Shown piece by piece: positions 7,676 through 21,404 of a stretch of 64,000 nucleotides of DNA. The notes beneath the pieces are model-generated. The model was given only the letters and a program-made list of their open reading frames with translations. It did no database searches and was not told the origin of the DNA. Source of the stretch: Halomonas aestuarii (lineage in GTDB: Bacteria > Pseudomonadota > Gammaproteobacteria > Pseudomonadales > Halomonadaceae); contig NZ_CP018139.1 in NCBI RefSeq assembly GCF_001886615.1, forward strand, positions 2,356,001 through 2,420,000, given 5' to 3'. Positions within the stretch are counted from its first letter, which is position 1. Each line of letters opens with the position of its first letter. Position numbers and translations under genes: made by a program.

Positions 7676-8106
7676 TCAGTGGGCGTGTCCATCCGCGTGA
7701 TGGTCGTCCTGCTCATCGGACACCTCTGCTCCTCGGCCTGCCCTTGTGCATGGTGGCCGTCCGTGGTGCCTGCGCGGGGTGTCGCCGTGTCGTGAGGCCG
7801 GCCACCATGCGGCCTGTCGTCTTCCGTTGAGGCCGACCCTGCCATGGCCGTCATGTCGCCATGGCGGTGGTCATGTCCATCCTCTGCCGGCTTGCCGTCT
7901 GGGGGTCGAGCAGGCCCTGGTAGACGGTCGCGGATGAGGGAGGGCAGCTTCTGCAGGAAGGCCACCAGCTCCCAGCGCTCCTCGTCCTCGTGGGTCTCGC
8001 CCCAGGCAGGCATGCTCATCAGGATTCGCACCATCCTCTCCCATCGGGCTTGTCGGGTCGATTTTTTTCCGGCATCCAGGGGCGGCACCATGGCCACCGA
8101 CACCGT
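7676..8106 (-). pseudogene. Decayed cytochrome c with His-rich tail
   Basis: On the minus strand, from about 8018 to 7943, the frame reads SMPAWGETHEDEERWELVAFLQKLPSL, the C-terminal heme-methionine region of class I cytochromes c. No CXXCH heme site is found in any frame upstream. A VPPLDAGK segment, like the sequence before the heme site in relatives, lies only some 25 residues away, so the heme-binding part seems deleted. After KLPSL the natural continuation (ATVYQGLLDPQ) is in another frame. A His-rich tail follows (DGHDHRHGD), and a further shift is needed to reach the ending DDHHADGHAH and the stop at 7676. Several lesions point to a dead gene. Confidence 0.6.
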
Positions 8107-8537
8107 GTCGGGTTCAAGCGGCAGGCTATCGAGCGCGAGTCTGCGCGATGCCAGTCTGATGATTTCGTGTCCCTTCAACAAAGGGGCTTTTTGAAAACCA
8201 CTCATCCTTGACATGCGCCAACCGAAGGGCCTGGGGCAACTGGCCGCAGCCTTCACGTCTGGAGATTCCGCAATGTTTCGTTCGCCAGCGCACTGTGAGT
8301 GCGTGCCATGAGGTTCATCATCGGACCGAGTGTGGCAACGGACAATGCCTGATACAGGATGTTGCACTATGCGCTGCAGGGAACGCAGCGCCACCTTCGC
8401 TTCGTAGACCGCTCGTTCGACAGTCCCTCGTTCTTCCGCCCGCGCTTCGTTCCTGGCATCGGCTCGCCACCAGGTGCTATTCGCGCCGAGTCATCTCTTA
8501 CCTCGGCCAGACAGGTGCCGATATCGAGGAAAGTGTC
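8107..8537. other. Gene-poor stretch with no supported feature
   Basis: No reading frame here has a credible start, ribosome site or recognisable protein. Together with the flanking pseudogene and the short protein after it, this stretch looks like decaying or accessory DNA. Confidence 0.5.
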
Positions 8538-8921
8538 ATGAAATCCATCTTTGCCCTGACAGTTGGAACGATAGCCTTTTTCCTGGCGATCACCGCTCAG
8601 GGTTCGCCTACCACGCAAATCTTCCTTGCTTCCGTGGGCCTGGCGCTATGTGCGGTGGCAATGAGTTCGGGGTCTACTAGAGGTGAGTTGAATGCATCCA
8701 GGCACGCTAAGCCGAGCAGACCCAAGCTATACGGGTTCAGTGATCGCCGCCAGTCGAGCCTGGCCATCGACGGCATCAAGGGCGCCCCAGGCCGGGCTCC
8801 TTCGCTTCCTGCACCCGAGAGGTCGAGCGGATCCACGAGGGTGCGAGCCCGTCCATGCGGAACCGTCAAGGAGAACCGCGCGCCGCGACCCTCGTCCGGC
8901 GTCGGTAGTGAGGCAAGGTAG
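8538..8921 (+). CDS. Small membrane protein, hypothetical
   Basis: The frame encodes 127 residues beginning MKSIFALTVG. A GAGGA ribosome site lies 7 bases before the ATG. Residues 3-20 and 28-45 are two hydrophobic segments that could be membrane helices or a signal plus one helix. The rest is polar, basic and Pro/Ser-rich with no recognisable domain, and may be read-through of non-coding sequence. The gene lies in a gene-poor stretch before tRNA-Thr. It may be real only in its N-terminal half, or not be a gene at all. Confidence 0.35.
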   Translation: MKSIFALTVGTIAFFLAITAQGSPTTQIFLASVGLALCAVAMSSGSTRGELNASRHAKPSRPKLYGFSDRRQSSLAIDGIKGAPGRAPSLPAPERSSGSTRVRARPCGTVKENRAPRPSSGVGSEAR

Positions 8922-9019
8922 CGGCTCAGAGGAGATTGCTGCCATTGGCTACCGAGAAGGCTCGCAACGAGAACGGCCACTGCTGTTATGAGCCAAGTGA
9001 CCGTTTTTCATTGAATTTC
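8922..9019. other. Spacer at the 3' side of tRNA-Thr
   Basis: About 100 bases with no gene lie immediately downstream of the tRNA-Thr 3' end. No duplicate of the tRNA 3' end, as an integrated element would leave, was seen in the 1.4 kb beyond. Confidence 0.4.
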
Positions 9020-9095
9020 TGGTGCCGCAAAGAGGATTCGAACCTCCGACCTACGCATTACGAGTGCGTTGCTCTACCAGCTGAGCTATTGCGGC
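9020..9095 (-). tRNA. tRNA-Thr (anticodon CGT)
   Basis: A 76-base cloverleaf is encoded on the minus strand, with acceptor stem GCCGCAA/TTGCGGC, D-arm AGCTCAGCTGGTAGAGC, anticodon loop CTCGTAA giving CGT (decodes ACG), T-arm GGTTCGAATCC and an encoded CCA end. Confidence 0.96.
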
Positions 9096-9137
9096 GGCAG
9101 TGGCATGGTAGCGCCGGTCTCGGCGCGATGCCAGACG

Positions 9138-11978
<2,841 letters not shown>

Positions 11979-12134
11979 ATGAGCGATGGGCGGCGATGAG
12001 GCCTTCAACCATAACCAGCCGGCCGGCGGCTGTCACCTGCGCCGATTTCTCGCGCCCGGCGCTTTCCAGTATCATGTGCGCTCGTTGCCGCCGGCTGCGG
12101 CCCCGAATACCCCCTGTTTCAGAGGCTCCAGGAT

Positions 12135-15100
12135 ATGCTCGAACTGCGAGGCGCGCCCGCCCTACCTGCCTTCCGTCATGCCAAGTTGCTGGACGCCCTG
12201 CGCGCATCCGTTCCCGAGGTCGAATCCCTGCAGGCCGACTACGTCCACTTCGTCGATCACGACGGCGATCTGGGCGAGGACGAGCAGCGCCTGCTGGAGC
12301 AGCTGCTCGACTACGGTCCCGAGCGCGGGAACGCGCCCCATGCCGAGGGCCAGCTGTTCCTGGTGGTGCCGCGGATCGGCACCCAGTCTCCCTGGTCCTC
12401 CAAGGCCACCGACATCGCCCACAACTGCGGCCTGTCCCGGGTGCGTCGCATCGAGCGCGGCATCGCCTATCGGGTCAAGGTGGCCGGGGCACTCTCCGAG
12501 GCCGCCTTCGAGGGAGTCCGGGCGGCCCTGCATGACCGCATGACCGAATCCGTGCTGGCCGATGCCTCCGATGCCGCCCGGCTCTTCGCCCACCACGAGC
12601 CGGCCCCGCTGGGCAGCGTGGACATCCTCGAGGGTGGCCGCGAGGCCCTCGAGGTCGCCAACGTCGAGCTGGGCCTGGCGCTGGCCGAGGACGAGATCGA
12701 CTACCTCTGCGAGGCGTTCCGCGAGCTGGGCCGCAACCCCTCGGACGTCGAGCTGATGATGTTCGCCCAGGCCAACTCCGAGCACTGCCGCCACAAGATC
12801 TTCAATGCCGACTGGCTCATCGACGGCGAGGCCCAGGAGCGCTCGCTGTTCAAGATGATCAAGCACACCCATGAGCAGTCGCCCGACGACATCCTCTCCG
12901 CCTACAGCGACAACGCGGCGGTGATCCGGGGCTCTGAGGCACCGCGTTTCTTCCCGGCCCCGCTCACCGGCCAGGGTGACGAGCGGGCCGTCTATGGCGC
13001 CTCCCACGAGCCGATCCAGATCCTGATGAAGGTGGAGACCCACAACCACCCCACGGCTATCGCGCCGCATCCGGGGGCGGCCACCGGCGCCGGGGGCGAG
13101 ATCCGCGACGAGGGCGCCACCGGCATCGGCGGAAAGCCCAAGGCGGGCCTGACCGGGTTCACCGTCTCCAACCTGCGTATCCCCGAGTACGTGCAGCCCT
13201 GGGAGGCCTTCGACTACGGCAAGCCCGAGCGCATCCAGTCGGCGCTCGAGATCATGCTCGAGGGGCCCATCGGCGGGGCCGCCTTCAACAACGAGTTCGG
13301 CCGCCCCAACCTGGCCGGCGTCTTCCGCACCTACGAGCAGGACGCCCTGGGGCATGACGGCATCGAGCGACGCGGCTACCACAAGCCGATCATGCTCGCC
13401 GGCGGCTACGGCAACATCCGCGACGGCCATGTCCAGAAAGGCGAGATCCCGGTTGGCGGCAAGCTGATCGTGATGGGCGGCCCGGCGATGCTGATCGGCC
13501 TGGGCGGCGGCGCGGCCTCCTCCATGGCCTCGGGGGCCTCCAGCGCCGATCTCGACTTCGCCTCGGTGCAGCGCGGTAACCCAGAGATGGAACGTCGCGC
13601 CCAGGAGGTCATCGACCGCTGCTGGGCGATGGGTGCGGAGAACCCGATCCGCTTCATCCACGACGTGGGCGCCGGCGGCCTCTCCAACGCCCTGCCCGAG
13701 CTGGTCAAGGACGGCGAGCGCGGTGGCCTGTTCGACCTGCGCGCCGTGCCCAACGCCGAGCCCGGCATGAGCCCCCTGGAGATCTGGTGCAACGAGGCCC
13801 AGGAGCGCTACGTGCTCGCCGTGGCCCCCGAGGCGCTGGCGACCTTCGAGGCGCTCTGCGAGCGCGAGCGCTGTCCCTATGCCGTGGTCGGCGAGGCCAC
13901 CGAGGCCCATCACCTGGCGGTGACCGACGGCCACTTCGAGAGCCAGCCGGTGGACCTGCCCATGAGCGTGCTGTTCGGCAAGCCGCCGAAGATGCAGCGC
14001 GAGTTCACGCGCCGGAGCAACACCCTGTCCGGCGTGATGCTCGACAACCTCGACCTGCGCGAGGCCATGGACCGGGTGCTGCGCCTGCCCGCGGTGGCCT
14101 CCAAGAGCTTCCTGATCACCATCGGCGACCGCTCCATCACCGGCCAGGTGGCCCGCGACCAGATGGTCGGCCCCTGGCAGGTGCCGGTGGCCGATGTCGC
14201 CGTGACCACCGCGAGCTTTGACACCCATGCCGGCGAGGCCATGGCCATGGGCGAGCGTCCGCCGGTGGCCCTGATCGATCCCGCCGCCAGCGCGCGCCTG
14301 GCGGTGGCCGAGGCGATCACCAACCTGGCCGCCGCGCCGATCGGGAGGATCGAGGACATCAAGCTCTCGGCCAACTGGATGAGCGCCGCCGACCACCCCG
14401 GTGAGAACCAGGCGCTGTATGACGCCGTGCATGCCGTGGGCATGGAGCTCTGCCCGGCGCTGGGCATCGCCATCCCGGTGGGCAAGGACTCCATGTCCAT
14501 GCGCACGGCCTGGCAGGAGGAGAACGCCAGGGGAGAGGCCGAGGAGAAGAGCATCACCTCGCCGCTGTCGCTGTCGATCACCGGCTTCGCCCCGGTCACG
14601 GATGCGCTGCGCACCCTCACGCCGCAGATCAACCTGGAGCAGGACGAGTCCGACCTGCTGCTGGTCGACCTCGGTGGTGGCCGCAACCGCCTGGGGGGCT
14701 CGGCCCTGGCCCAGGTCTACGGCCAGGTGGGCGACGAGTGCCCGGACCTGGACGACCCCGAGGACCTCCGGGCCTTCTTCGCGGTGATCCAGGGACTCAA
14801 CGCCGAGGGCAAGCTGCTGGCCTACCATGATCGCAGCGACGGCGGCCTGCTGGTGACCCTGCTGGAGATGGCCTTCGCCGCCCACGCGGGCCTCGAGATC
14901 AAGCTCGACTGGCTGATCGACGAGCCTGTGGACGCCTTCAACGCGCTGTTCGCCGAGGAGCTCGGCGCGGTCATCCAGGTGAATCGCCAGTACACCGAGG
15001 AGGTGCTGGCCCAGTTCGCCGCGGCGGGCATCGAGACCTGCGGCGTCATCGCGCGGCCGCGCTACGACGACCAGGTGCGGGTCACCCTCTTCGAGGAGCC

Positions 15101-16085
15101 GCTGCTGGAGACCACCCGGCTGCTGGCCGAGCGCACCTGGGCCGAGACCAGCTACCGCCTGCAGGCTCTGCGCGACAATGCCGACTGCGCCAAGAGCGAG
15201 TTCGATGGCCTGCTAGACGGCCGCGACCCGGGCCTCTCGGCCCAGCCGACCTTCGACGTCGACGAGGACATCACCGCCCCCTATCTTCAGGCACCCCAGG
15301 TCAATGCGGCCCGCCCGGCCGTGGCGGTGCTGCGCGAGCAGGGCGTGAACGGCCAGCTGGAGATGGCCTGGGCCTTCGACCGGGCCGGCTTCGAGGCCGT
15401 CGACGTGCACATGAGCGACATCCTCGAGGGCCGGGTGAGCCTCGAGGCGTTCCAGGGGCTGGTGGCCTGCGGCGGCTTCTCCTATGGCGACGTGCTGGGC
15501 GCCGGCGGCGGCTGGGCCAAGTCGATCCTCTTCAACCCCCGCGCCCGGGAGGAGTTCGCGGCCTTCTTCGAGCGCGAAGACAGCTTCTCGCTGGGCGTCT
15601 GCAACGGCTGCCAGATGCTCGCCCAGCTCAAGACGCTGATCCCCGGTGCCGAGGCCTGGCCGCGCTTCGTGCGCAACGAGTCCGAGCAGTTCGAGGCGCG
15701 GGTCTCCATGGTGCAGGTGGAGGAGAGCCCGTCGATCCTGCTCGCCGGCATGGAGGGCTCGCGCCTGCCCATCGCCGTGGCCCACGGCGAGGGCCGGGCC
15801 GAGTTCCACGACAGCGCCCACCTGCGCGGTATCCAGGGCAGCGGCCAGGTCGCCCTGCGCTTCCTGGACAACCACGGCCAGGTGACCACCCGCTATCCGG
15901 CCAACCCCAACGGCTCGCCCTCCGGCATCACCGGCCTGACCACGCCGGACGGCCGGGTCACCATCATGATGCCCCACCCCGAGCGGGTCGTGCGGGCGGT
16001 GACCAACTCCTGGCGCCCCGCCGAGTGGACCCGGGACGGCGCCTGGATGCGCCTGTTCCGCAACGCCCGGGCCTGGCTGGACTGA
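12135..16085 (+). CDS. purL: Phosphoribosylformylglycinamidine synthase
   Basis: This 1316-residue single-chain enzyme makes FGAM from FGAR, glutamine and ATP in purine synthesis. It has the large-type PurL layout: an N-terminal PurS-like domain to about 150, a linker, two AIRS-like synthase halves ([44 protein letters not shown] in pieces, [11 protein letters not shown]) and a C-terminal class I glutaminase with the nucleophile in GVCNGCQML and the HPER ending. Length fits the 1290-1310 of proteobacterial enzymes. It is transcribed alone, divergent from mltF, and is followed by a strong hairpin. Confidence 0.98.
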   Translation: MLELRGAPALPAFRHAKLLDALRASVPEVESLQADYVHFVDHDGDLGEDEQRLLEQLLDYGPERGNAPHAEGQLFLVVPRIGTQSPWSSKATDIAHNCGLSRVRRIERGIAYRVKVAGALSEAAFEGVRAALHDRMTESVLADASDAARLFAHHEPAPLGSVDILEGGREALEVANVELGLALAEDEIDYLCEAFRELGRNPSDVELMMFAQANSEHCRHKIFNADWLIDGEAQERSLFKMIKHTHEQSPDDILSAYSDNAAVIRGSEAPRFFPAPLTGQGDERAVYGASHEPIQILMKVETHNHPTAIAPHPGAATGAGGEIRDEGATGIGGKPKAGLTGFTVSNLRIPEYVQPWEAFDYGKPERIQSALEIMLEGPIGGAAFNNEFGRPNLAGVFRTYEQDALGHDGIERRGYHKPIMLAGGYGNIRDGHVQKGEIPVGGKLIVMGGPAMLIGLGGGAASSMASGASSADLDFASVQRGNPEMERRAQEVIDRCWAMGAENPIRFIHDVGAGGLSNALPELVKDGERGGLFDLRAVPNAEPGMSPLEIWCNEAQERYVLAVAPEALATFEALCERERCPYAVVGEATEAHHLAVTDGHFESQPVDLPMSVLFGKPPKMQREFTRRSNTLSGVMLDNLDLREAMDRVLRLPAVASKSFLITIGDRSITGQVARDQMVGPWQVPVADVAVTTASFDTHAGEAMAMGERPPVALIDPAASARLAVAEAITNLAAAPIGRIEDIKLSANWMSAADHPGENQALYDAVHAVGMELCPALGIAIPVGKDSMSMRTAWQEENARGEAEEKSITSPLSLSITGFAPVTDALRTLTPQINLEQDESDLLLVDLGGGRNRLGGSALAQVYGQVGDECPDLDDPEDLRAFFAVIQGLNAEGKLLAYHDRSDGGLLVTLLEMAFAAHAGLEIKLDWLIDEPVDAFNALFAEELGAVIQVNRQYTEEVLAQFAAAGIETCGVIARPRYDDQVRVTLFEEPLLETTRLLAERTWAETSYRLQALRDNADCAKSEFDGLLDGRDPGLSAQPTFDVDEDITAPYLQAPQVNAARPAVAVLREQGVNGQLEMAWAFDRAGFEAVDVHMSDILEGRVSLEAFQGLVACGGFSYGDVLGAGGGWAKSILFNPRAREEFAAFFEREDSFSLGVCNGCQMLAQLKTLIPGAEAWPRFVRNESEQFEARVSMVQVEESPSILLAGMEGSRLPIAVAHGEGRAEFHDSAHLRGIQGSGQVALRFLDNHGQVTTRYPANPNGSPSGITGLTTPDGRVTIMMPHPERVVRAVTNSWRPAEWTRDGAWMRLFRNARAWLD

Positions 16086-16129
16086 CCCGGGGCCCTGGCC
16101 CCGCTATCACCCTCACGCCACCGCCCACA

Positions 16130-16164
16130 CGCCGACGCCCGGGACTCGTGCCCGGGCGTCGGCG
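16130..16164. terminator. Bidirectional terminator hairpin between purL and the zinc-ribbon gene
   Basis: A perfect 14-bp GC-rich stem (arms 16130-16143 and 16151-16164, 7-base loop) lies between two converging genes. No long T tract follows on either side. Confidence 0.6.
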
Positions 16165-16189
16165 TCTGTGGCGGGGGCGCCGGGAGGGG

Positions 16190-16402
16190 TCAGGAGCGGC
16201 TGTCGTCCTTGGCGTCGTCCTGCTTGAGGTGCGCCTCGAGATCCTCGATGACATGGCGGAACTGGGCCTGGAAGTAGTCGAACCGGCCGAAGTCATGGCC
16301 GCACTCGTCGCAGTACACGTGGTACTGGTCCTCGCGGCCCGGCGGGAAGCGTTTCACCCGGCTGCCGCACTTGGGGCACTCGGGACTGGTCTTCACTTGC
16401 AT
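16190..16402 (-). CDS. Small zinc-ribbon protein
   Basis: A 70-residue protein with two CxxC knuckles (CPKCGS near residue 9 and CDECGHDFG near residue 31) that should bind one zinc, followed by an acidic helical tail. AGGAG precedes the ATG at 16402; a longer in-frame start adds sequence unlike a protein domain. Function is unknown; such ribbons often contact nucleic acid or proteins. It converges on purL and is divergent from radD. Confidence 0.8.
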   Translation of the reverse strand: MQVKTSPECPKCGSRVKRFPPGREDQYHVYCDECGHDFGRFDYFQAQFRHVIEDLEAHLKQDDAKDDSRS

Positions 16403-16499
16403 GGGCGTTTCTCCTTCTGCGGGGGGATGGACGACGGCTATCGTCCCTGATTCTCCTCTAGGTATCATGGCACTACCCTTCGAGGTCAAGAGTTGACGC

Positions 16500-18431
16500 A
16501 TGACAAGCTCCGCCGACAAGCCCTTCCCCGGGGAGGGCGGCGCCCCGTCGCTGCGCCCCTATCAGGCCCGGGCGGTGGACCGTGTGATCGAGCATTTCCG
16601 GGCCTCCGACGACCCTGCGGTGGTGGTGCTGCCCACCGGCAGCGGCAAGTCGCTGGTGATCGCCGAGCTGGCGCGCCTGGCCCGGGGGCGGGTGCTGGTG
16701 CTGGCCCATGTGCGGGAGCTGGTTGAGCAGAATCACGCCAAGTACCAGACCTATGGCCTGACGGCGGACATCTTCAGCGCGGGGCTCGGGCGCCGGGAGG
16801 CCGCCCGCCAGGTGGTGTTCGGTTCGGTGCAGTCGGTGGTGCGCCATCTCGATGACTTCGACGATGGCCAGTTCACCCTGCTGGTGATCGACGAGTGCCA
16901 CCGGGTGTCGCCCGAGGAGGATTCCAGCTACCGCCGGGTGATCGACCGCCTGCGCCGCGCCCATCCGCGCCTAAAGGTGCTGGGCCTCACGGCCACGCCC
17001 TACCGGCTGGGCCAGGGCTTCATCTACCATCGCCACCACCATGGCATGGTGCGCGGCGACGAGGCGTGCTTCTTTCGCGACTGCGTCTTCGAGCAGCCGC
17101 TGCGCCTGATGGTCAGGCAGGGCTACCTGGCGACGCCCCGACGGGTCGATGCCGCCGTCGAGCGCTACGACTTCTCCCGGCTTTCGCCCGCCTCGAGCGG
17201 GATCTTCAGCGAGGAGGCCCTGGATCGGGTCGTCGCCGGCCACCGGGCCACCCCGGGCATCATCGCCGAGGTGATCGAGCGCGCCCGGGAGCGCCGCGGG
17301 GTAATGCTGTTTGCCGCCACCGTGGCCCACGCCGAGGAGATCATGGGCTACCTGCCGGCCGGGGAGGCGGCCCTGATCACCGGGGCGACCCCCTCCGCCG
17401 AGCGCGAGCGGATCATCGCCGCCTTCAAGGCCCGCGAGTGCAAGTACCTGGTCAACGTGGCGGTGCTGACGACCGGCTTCGATGCCCCCCACGTGGACCT
17501 GATCGCCATCCTGCGGCCCACCGAGTCGGTGAGCCTCTACCAGCAGATCGTCGGCCGTGGCCTGCGCCTCTCGCCGGGCAAGGACGACTGCCTGGTCCTG
17601 GACTACGCCGGCAACCCCTGGGACCTCTACGCCCCCGAGGTGGGAAGCCCGAAGCCGGCCGGCGACAGCGAGCCGGTGCAGGTGCCATGCCCCCAGTGCG
17701 ATCACCCCAACCTCTTCTGGGGCAAGCGTGACGGCGAGCTGGTCATCGAGCACTTCGGGCGGCGCTGCCAGGGGCTTGTGGCTACTAATAAACGCGCCCG
17801 ACCCCGCGCGAAAAGCGCAAATTCAAACTCCGACTATCGCGCCCGACCCCGCGCGAAAAGCGTAAATTCAAACTCCGACTATCGCGCCCAGGCCCGCACG
17901 CAAGGAGCGAGATCGATACCGCCAACGTCGGCAATGGAGCAGTGTTCGTTCCGCTTCCGCTTCAAGGTCTGCGGCGACTGCGGCGCCGAGAACGATATCG
18001 CCGCCCGGCGCTGCCACGGCTGCCAGGCGCTGCTGGTGGATGCCGACGACAAGCTCAAGGCGGCCCTGAAGCTTCGTGACGCCAGGGTGCTGAGGGTCGG
18101 CGGGATGCAGCTCGAGGCGACGGTCAACGGCCGTGGCATGGCCCGCCTCAAGGTCACCTACCACGACGAGGAGGGCGTGACCCTGAGCGAGTGGTTCGCC
18201 CTGGAGACGCCGGCGCAGCGCGGCGCCTTCGCCGCGGCCTTCCTGCGCGACCATCTGCGGGCGCCCGGCAGCCGCTGGTCGCCGACCACGCCCGAGGAGG
18301 TGGTCACCGAGCAGCGACGCCTGCGGGCGCCGGACTTCGTGGTGGGGCGCAAGGTGGGGCGCCACTGGCAGGTCCGCGAGAAACTCTTCGACTACACCGG
18401 GCGCTATCGCCGGGCCGAATCGCTGGCATGA
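16500..18431 (+). CDS. radD: RadD-family DNA repair helicase-like ATPase, with in-frame insertion
   Basis: This 643-residue superfamily II protein matches E. coli RadD (YejH) along its length: Walker A PTGSGKS at 45-51, DECH box in [20 protein letters not shown] motif, helicase C domain with [14 protein letters not shown], and the zinc part with CPQC, RRC, EQC and [15 protein letters not shown]. RadD acts in recombination-linked repair with RecA and SSB. Between FGRRCQG and [10 protein letters not shown] about 54 residues replace the short linker of roughly 10 that I recall in relatives. Most of the extra part is a two-copy 15-residue repeat, [15 protein letters not shown]. The frame stays open and both flanks are normal, so the gene is probably active. 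Confidence 0.93.
   Translation: MTSSADKPFPGEGGAPSLRPYQARAVDRVIEHFRASDDPAVVVLPTGSGKSLVIAELARLARGRVLVLAHVRELVEQNHAKYQTYGLTADIFSAGLGRREAARQVVFGSVQSVVRHLDDFDDGQFTLLVIDECHRVSPEEDSSYRRVIDRLRRAHPRLKVLGLTATPYRLGQGFIYHRHHHGMVRGDEACFFRDCVFEQPLRLMVRQGYLATPRRVDAAVERYDFSRLSPASSGIFSEEALDRVVAGHRATPGIIAEVIERARERRGVMLFAATVAHAEEIMGYLPAGEAALITGATPSAERERIIAAFKARECKYLVNVAVLTTGFDAPHVDLIAILRPTESVSLYQQIVGRGLRLSPGKDDCLVLDYAGNPWDLYAPEVGSPKPAGDSEPVQVPCPQCDHPNLFWGKRDGELVIEHFGRRCQGLVATNKRARPRAKSANSNSDYRARPRAKSVNSNSDYRAQARTQGARSIPPTSAMEQCSFRFRFKVCGDCGAENDIAARRCHGCQALLVDADDKLKAALKLRDARVLRVGGMQLEATVNGRGMARLKVTYHDEEGVTLSEWFALETPAQRGAFAAAFLRDHLRAPGSRWSPTTPEEVVTEQRRLRAPDFVVGRKVGRHWQVREKLFDYTGRYRRAESLA
17794..17883 (+). repeat. 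45-bp tandem direct repeat inside radD
   Basis: Two adjacent 45-base units (17794-17838 and 17839-17883) differ at a single base, and the first 6 bases of a third copy follow. Each unit holds a small GCGC-GAAAA-GCGC hairpin and an AT-richer second half unlike the surrounding gene. As 45 is divisible by three the reading frame is kept. Confidence 0.9.
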
Positions 18432-18516
18432 GCCCCGGCGGTTTACCCTCCCGGGCCAGGAATTGCTAGACTGCACGATCGATCATCCGCCGTGCAGTCG
18501 GGAGGCCAGGCCCCGC

Positions 18517-19482
18517 GTGAGCGACACCCCCCAGAGTGAAGCGCCCGAGCGGGCCGACCCCGATGCCGTCCCGGCCGCCGACGTCCAGGCCGACGTGCTG
18601 GGTCGCCTGTTCGACGAGCCGATCACCGAGCTGCCCGAGGACCTCTACATCCCCCCAGAGGCCCTCAGGGTCTTCCTGGAGGCCTTCGAGGGCCCGCTGG
18701 ACCTGCTGCTCTACCTGATCCGCCGGCAGAACCTGGACATCCTGGCCATCAACGTGGCGGCCATCACCCGGCAGTACATCGAGTACGTGGAACTGATGAA
18801 GGCCATGGAGATCGAGCTGGCCGGGGAGTACCTGCTGATGGCGGCGATGCTCGCCGAGATCAAGTCGCGTACCCTGCTGCCGCGCCCGCCGAAGGAGGGC
18901 GACGATGACGACGAGGAGGACCCGCGCGCCGAGCTGATCCGCCGCCTGCAGGAGTACGAGCGGCTCAAGAATGCCGCCGAGGCCCTGGCCGAGCTGCCGC
19001 GCCTGGGACGGGACTGGTTTCCGGCCCGGGCCTCGCTGCCGCCCCTTGAGGCCCGGGTGATCCACCCGGAGGTAGAGCTCGACGAGCTGCTCGGGGCCCT
19101 GGCCGGCATCCTGCGGCGTGCCGAGCTCAACCAGGCCCACCAGATCAGCCGCGAGGGTCTCTCCACCCGGGAGCGCATGCTGGCGATCATGGAGCGGCTG
19201 TCGCGCGAGCACTACACCCCCTTCGAGGCGCTGTTCACCCTCGAGGAGGGGCGGGCCGGGGTGATCGTCACCTTCATGGCGATCCTCGAGCTCGCCAAGG
19301 AAGCGATGATCGAGATCGTGCAGAACGCGCCGCTCTCGCCGATCCACGTGCGGGCCCGGCTGGACGAGGAAGAGGCCTTCGAGGAGGAGGCCGTGGAGGA
19401 CGAGGAGGGCGGCGAGAGCCCCTTCGACGATGACCTTCGCGATGATCGTCGCGACAACCAGGACGAGAGCGACCCGGCATGA
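18517..19482 (+). CDS. scpA: Segregation and condensation protein A (kleisin)
   Basis: This protein of about 321 residues is the kleisin subunit that bridges SMC heads in chromosome condensation. It has the family core FEGPLDLLLYLIRRQNLDILAINVAAITRQYIEY and LAAEIKSR-like AEIKSRTLLPRP, then the C-terminal winged helix (FEALFTLEEGRAGVIVTFMAILELAKE). An acidic N-terminal tail and a very acidic C-terminal tail are present. The GTG at 18517 is preferred, with GGGAGG upstream; no better ATG is near. It overlaps scpB by the four bases ATGA. Confidence 0.95.
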   Translation: MSDTPQSEAPERADPDAVPAADVQADVLGRLFDEPITELPEDLYIPPEALRVFLEAFEGPLDLLLYLIRRQNLDILAINVAAITRQYIEYVELMKAMEIELAGEYLLMAAMLAEIKSRTLLPRPPKEGDDDDEEDPRAELIRRLQEYERLKNAAEALAELPRLGRDWFPARASLPPLEARVIHPEVELDELLGALAGILRRAELNQAHQISREGLSTRERMLAIMERLSREHYTPFEALFTLEEGRAGVIVTFMAILELAKEAMIEIVQNAPLSPIHVRARLDEEEAFEEEAVEDEEGGESPFDDDLRDDRRDNQDESDPA

Positions 19483-20363
19483 CCGCCATGGAATTTCCCG
19501 ATGCCCTGGACGAGATCCTCGAGGCGGCGCTGCTGGCGGCCGGGGAGCCGCTGGGCCTGGAGCGCCTGGAAGGGCTCTTCGACGACCACGAGCGCCCGCC
19601 GCGACGCGCCCTGCGGGAGGCCCTCGAGCGCCTTGGGCTTCGCCACGAGCAGGGGGCGATGGAACTGCTCGAGACCGCCTCGGGCTACCAGCTGCGTATC
19701 CGTCCGCGGCTCTCGCCCTGGGTATCGCGGCTGTGGGACGAGCGTCCCCAGCGCTACTCCCGGGCGCTGCTGGAGACCCTGGCCCTGATCGCCTATCGCC
19801 AGCCAGTGACCCGCGGCGACATCGAGGAGGTGCGCGGCGTCACGGTGAGCGGCTCGATCATGCGCACCCTGCTCGACCGCGGCTGGGTTCGGGTGGTGGG
19901 CCACCGCGACGTGCCGGGTCGCCCGGCGGTCTATGCCACCACCCGCAGCTTCCTCGACGACTTCGGGCTGCGGACCCTCGACGAGCTGCCGCCGATGCAC
20001 GAGCTCAAGCAGTTCGAGGAGCCGACCCTCGAGGACGAGGCCCCGCCCCCCCAGTCCGAGTTGCTGGCCCAGGCGGACGCGCCGGCGGACGAGGACGACG
20101 CGGAAGACGAGAGAGACGACGAGACAGCGCCGCCCGAGGAGGGCGGCGAGGTCGTGCCGGAGACCGCCGAGGCGGGAGAGGCGACGACCGACGCGACGGC
20201 CGGGAGGGCCGACGACGATGACCACGCCGGGACGGCGTCCGAGCGGGCAGGACTGAGCTTCGCCGATCTTGAGGCTCGCCTGTCCGAACGTGCCCGGGGC
20301 CGCGTCGACGATGACGCTGCCCCGGGCACGGAATCCACATCCAGTGAGAACGATGACCGATGA
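19479..20363 (+). CDS. scpB: Segregation and condensation protein B
   Basis: The 294-residue partner of ScpA has two winged helices (about residues 5-85 and 90-165), with the family marks [54 protein letters not shown] and [14 protein letters not shown]. The last 100 residues are an acidic, low-complexity tail that many gammaproteobacterial ScpB proteins also carry. ATGA overlaps with scpA upstream and rluB downstream suggest tight translational coupling. Confidence 0.95.
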   Translation: MTAMEFPDALDEILEAALLAAGEPLGLERLEGLFDDHERPPRRALREALERLGLRHEQGAMELLETASGYQLRIRPRLSPWVSRLWDERPQRYSRALLETLALIAYRQPVTRGDIEEVRGVTVSGSIMRTLLDRGWVRVVGHRDVPGRPAVYATTRSFLDDFGLRTLDELPPMHELKQFEEPTLEDEAPPPQSELLAQADAPADEDDAEDERDDETAPPEEGGEVVPETAEAGEATTDATAGRADDDDHAGTASERAGLSFADLEARLSERARGRVDDDAAPGTESTSSENDDR

Positions 20364-21220
20364 GCACTACCACCGAGAAACTGCAGAAGGTCCTGGCCCG
20401 TGCCGGGCTGGGATCGCGCCGCGAGATGGAAACGGCCATCGCCGATGGGCGGGTCAAGGTCAACGGCCAGGTGGCGACCCTGGGCGACCGCATCGACATG
20501 CGCGATCGGGTGGCCCTCGACGATCGCCCGGTGACCCTGCGCGGCGCCGAGGACGTGCCGCGCCGGGTGATCATGTACAACAAGCCCGAGGGTGAGCTCT
20601 GCACCCGCAAGGACCCGGAAGGGCGCCGCACCGTCTTCGATCGCCTGCCGCGCCTCAAGGGCGAGCGCTGGATCGCCATCGGCCGCCTGGACATCAACAC
20701 CAGCGGCCTGCTGCTGTTCACCACCGATGGCGAGCTGGCCAACAAGCTGATGCATCCCTCCACGCAGGTGGAGCGGGAATACGCCGTTCGCGTGATGGGC
20801 GAGGTGAAGAAGGAGCAGGTGAAGGCCATGGTCGAGGGCGTGATGCTCGACGATGGTCCGGCGAACTTCTCCGACGTGCAGGAGTTCGGTGGCGAAGGGA
20901 TCAACACCTGGTTCCACGTGGTGATCATGGAAGGGCGCAACCGCGAGGTTCGCCGGCTGTGGGAGTCCCAGGGCCTGACCGTCAGCCGCCTCAAGCGGGT
21001 GCGCTATGGCAACATCTTCCTCGACAAGCGGACCAAGGCCGGGGAGTGGGTGGAGCTCTCCCAGGACGAGATCGACGATCTGGCCGAGACGGCCGGGCTG
21101 GCGGCGCGCAAGGTGCCGGAGCTGACCCCGGACGAGAAGAACCGCTGGAGCCGCGACAAGCACAAGCGTCGGCCGGTGCAGGCCATGCGCAAGCCCAAGG
21201 GCCAGCGCGGTCGCGGGTGA
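20360..21220 (+). CDS. rluB: 23S rRNA pseudouridine(2605) synthase
   Basis: A 286-residue RsuA-family enzyme with an N-terminal S4 RNA-binding domain ([19 protein letters not shown]) and a catalytic domain carrying the aspartate in [31 protein letters not shown] and the basic C-terminal tail are typical of RluB, which modifies U2605 in the large subunit. It follows scpB with an ATGA overlap, the usual gene order in many gammaproteobacteria. Confidence 0.94.
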   Translation: MSTTTEKLQKVLARAGLGSRREMETAIADGRVKVNGQVATLGDRIDMRDRVALDDRPVTLRGAEDVPRRVIMYNKPEGELCTRKDPEGRRTVFDRLPRLKGERWIAIGRLDINTSGLLLFTTDGELANKLMHPSTQVEREYAVRVMGEVKKEQVKAMVEGVMLDDGPANFSDVQEFGGEGINTWFHVVIMEGRNREVRRLWESQGLTVSRLKRVRYGNIFLDKRTKAGEWVELSQDEIDDLAETAGLAARKVPELTPDEKNRWSRDKHKRRPVQAMRKPKGQRGRG

Positions 21221-21298
21221 GCCTCTCGCGCTTCGACCAAAGGCAAAAATCACTTGCCATCACGGGGGCAGATCAGTAATATCTGCACCCGTTCGGAA

Positions 21299-21374
21299 GG
21301 GTCGTTAGCTCAGTTGGTAGAGCAGTTGGCTTTTAACCAATTGGTCGTAGGTTCGAATCCTACACGACCCACCA
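21299..21374 (+). tRNA. tRNA-Lys (anticodon TTT), first copy
   Basis: A 76-base cloverleaf with acceptor GGGTCGT/ACGACCC, anticodon loop CTTTTAA (TTT, reads AAA/AAG), T-arm GGTTCGAATCC and encoded CCA. It is identical to the second copy 30 bases downstream. Confidence 0.97.
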
Positions 21375-21404
21375 TCCGGACCTGTATGCTTGCACGCAAG
21401 CACC

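Noticed and set aside
8597..8980. 127-codon minus-strand frame in the gene-poor stretch
   Set aside because: No ribosome site, no domain and no signal peptide; composition is like random GC-rich sequence.
12162..14885. 907-codon frame antisense to purL
   Set aside because: Shadow of the purL coding frame in GC-rich DNA, with no recognisable protein and no ribosome site.
17794..17883. Possible CRISPR repeats
   Set aside because: Two units directly abut with no spacer, lie inside radD and keep the frame; no cas genes are present.
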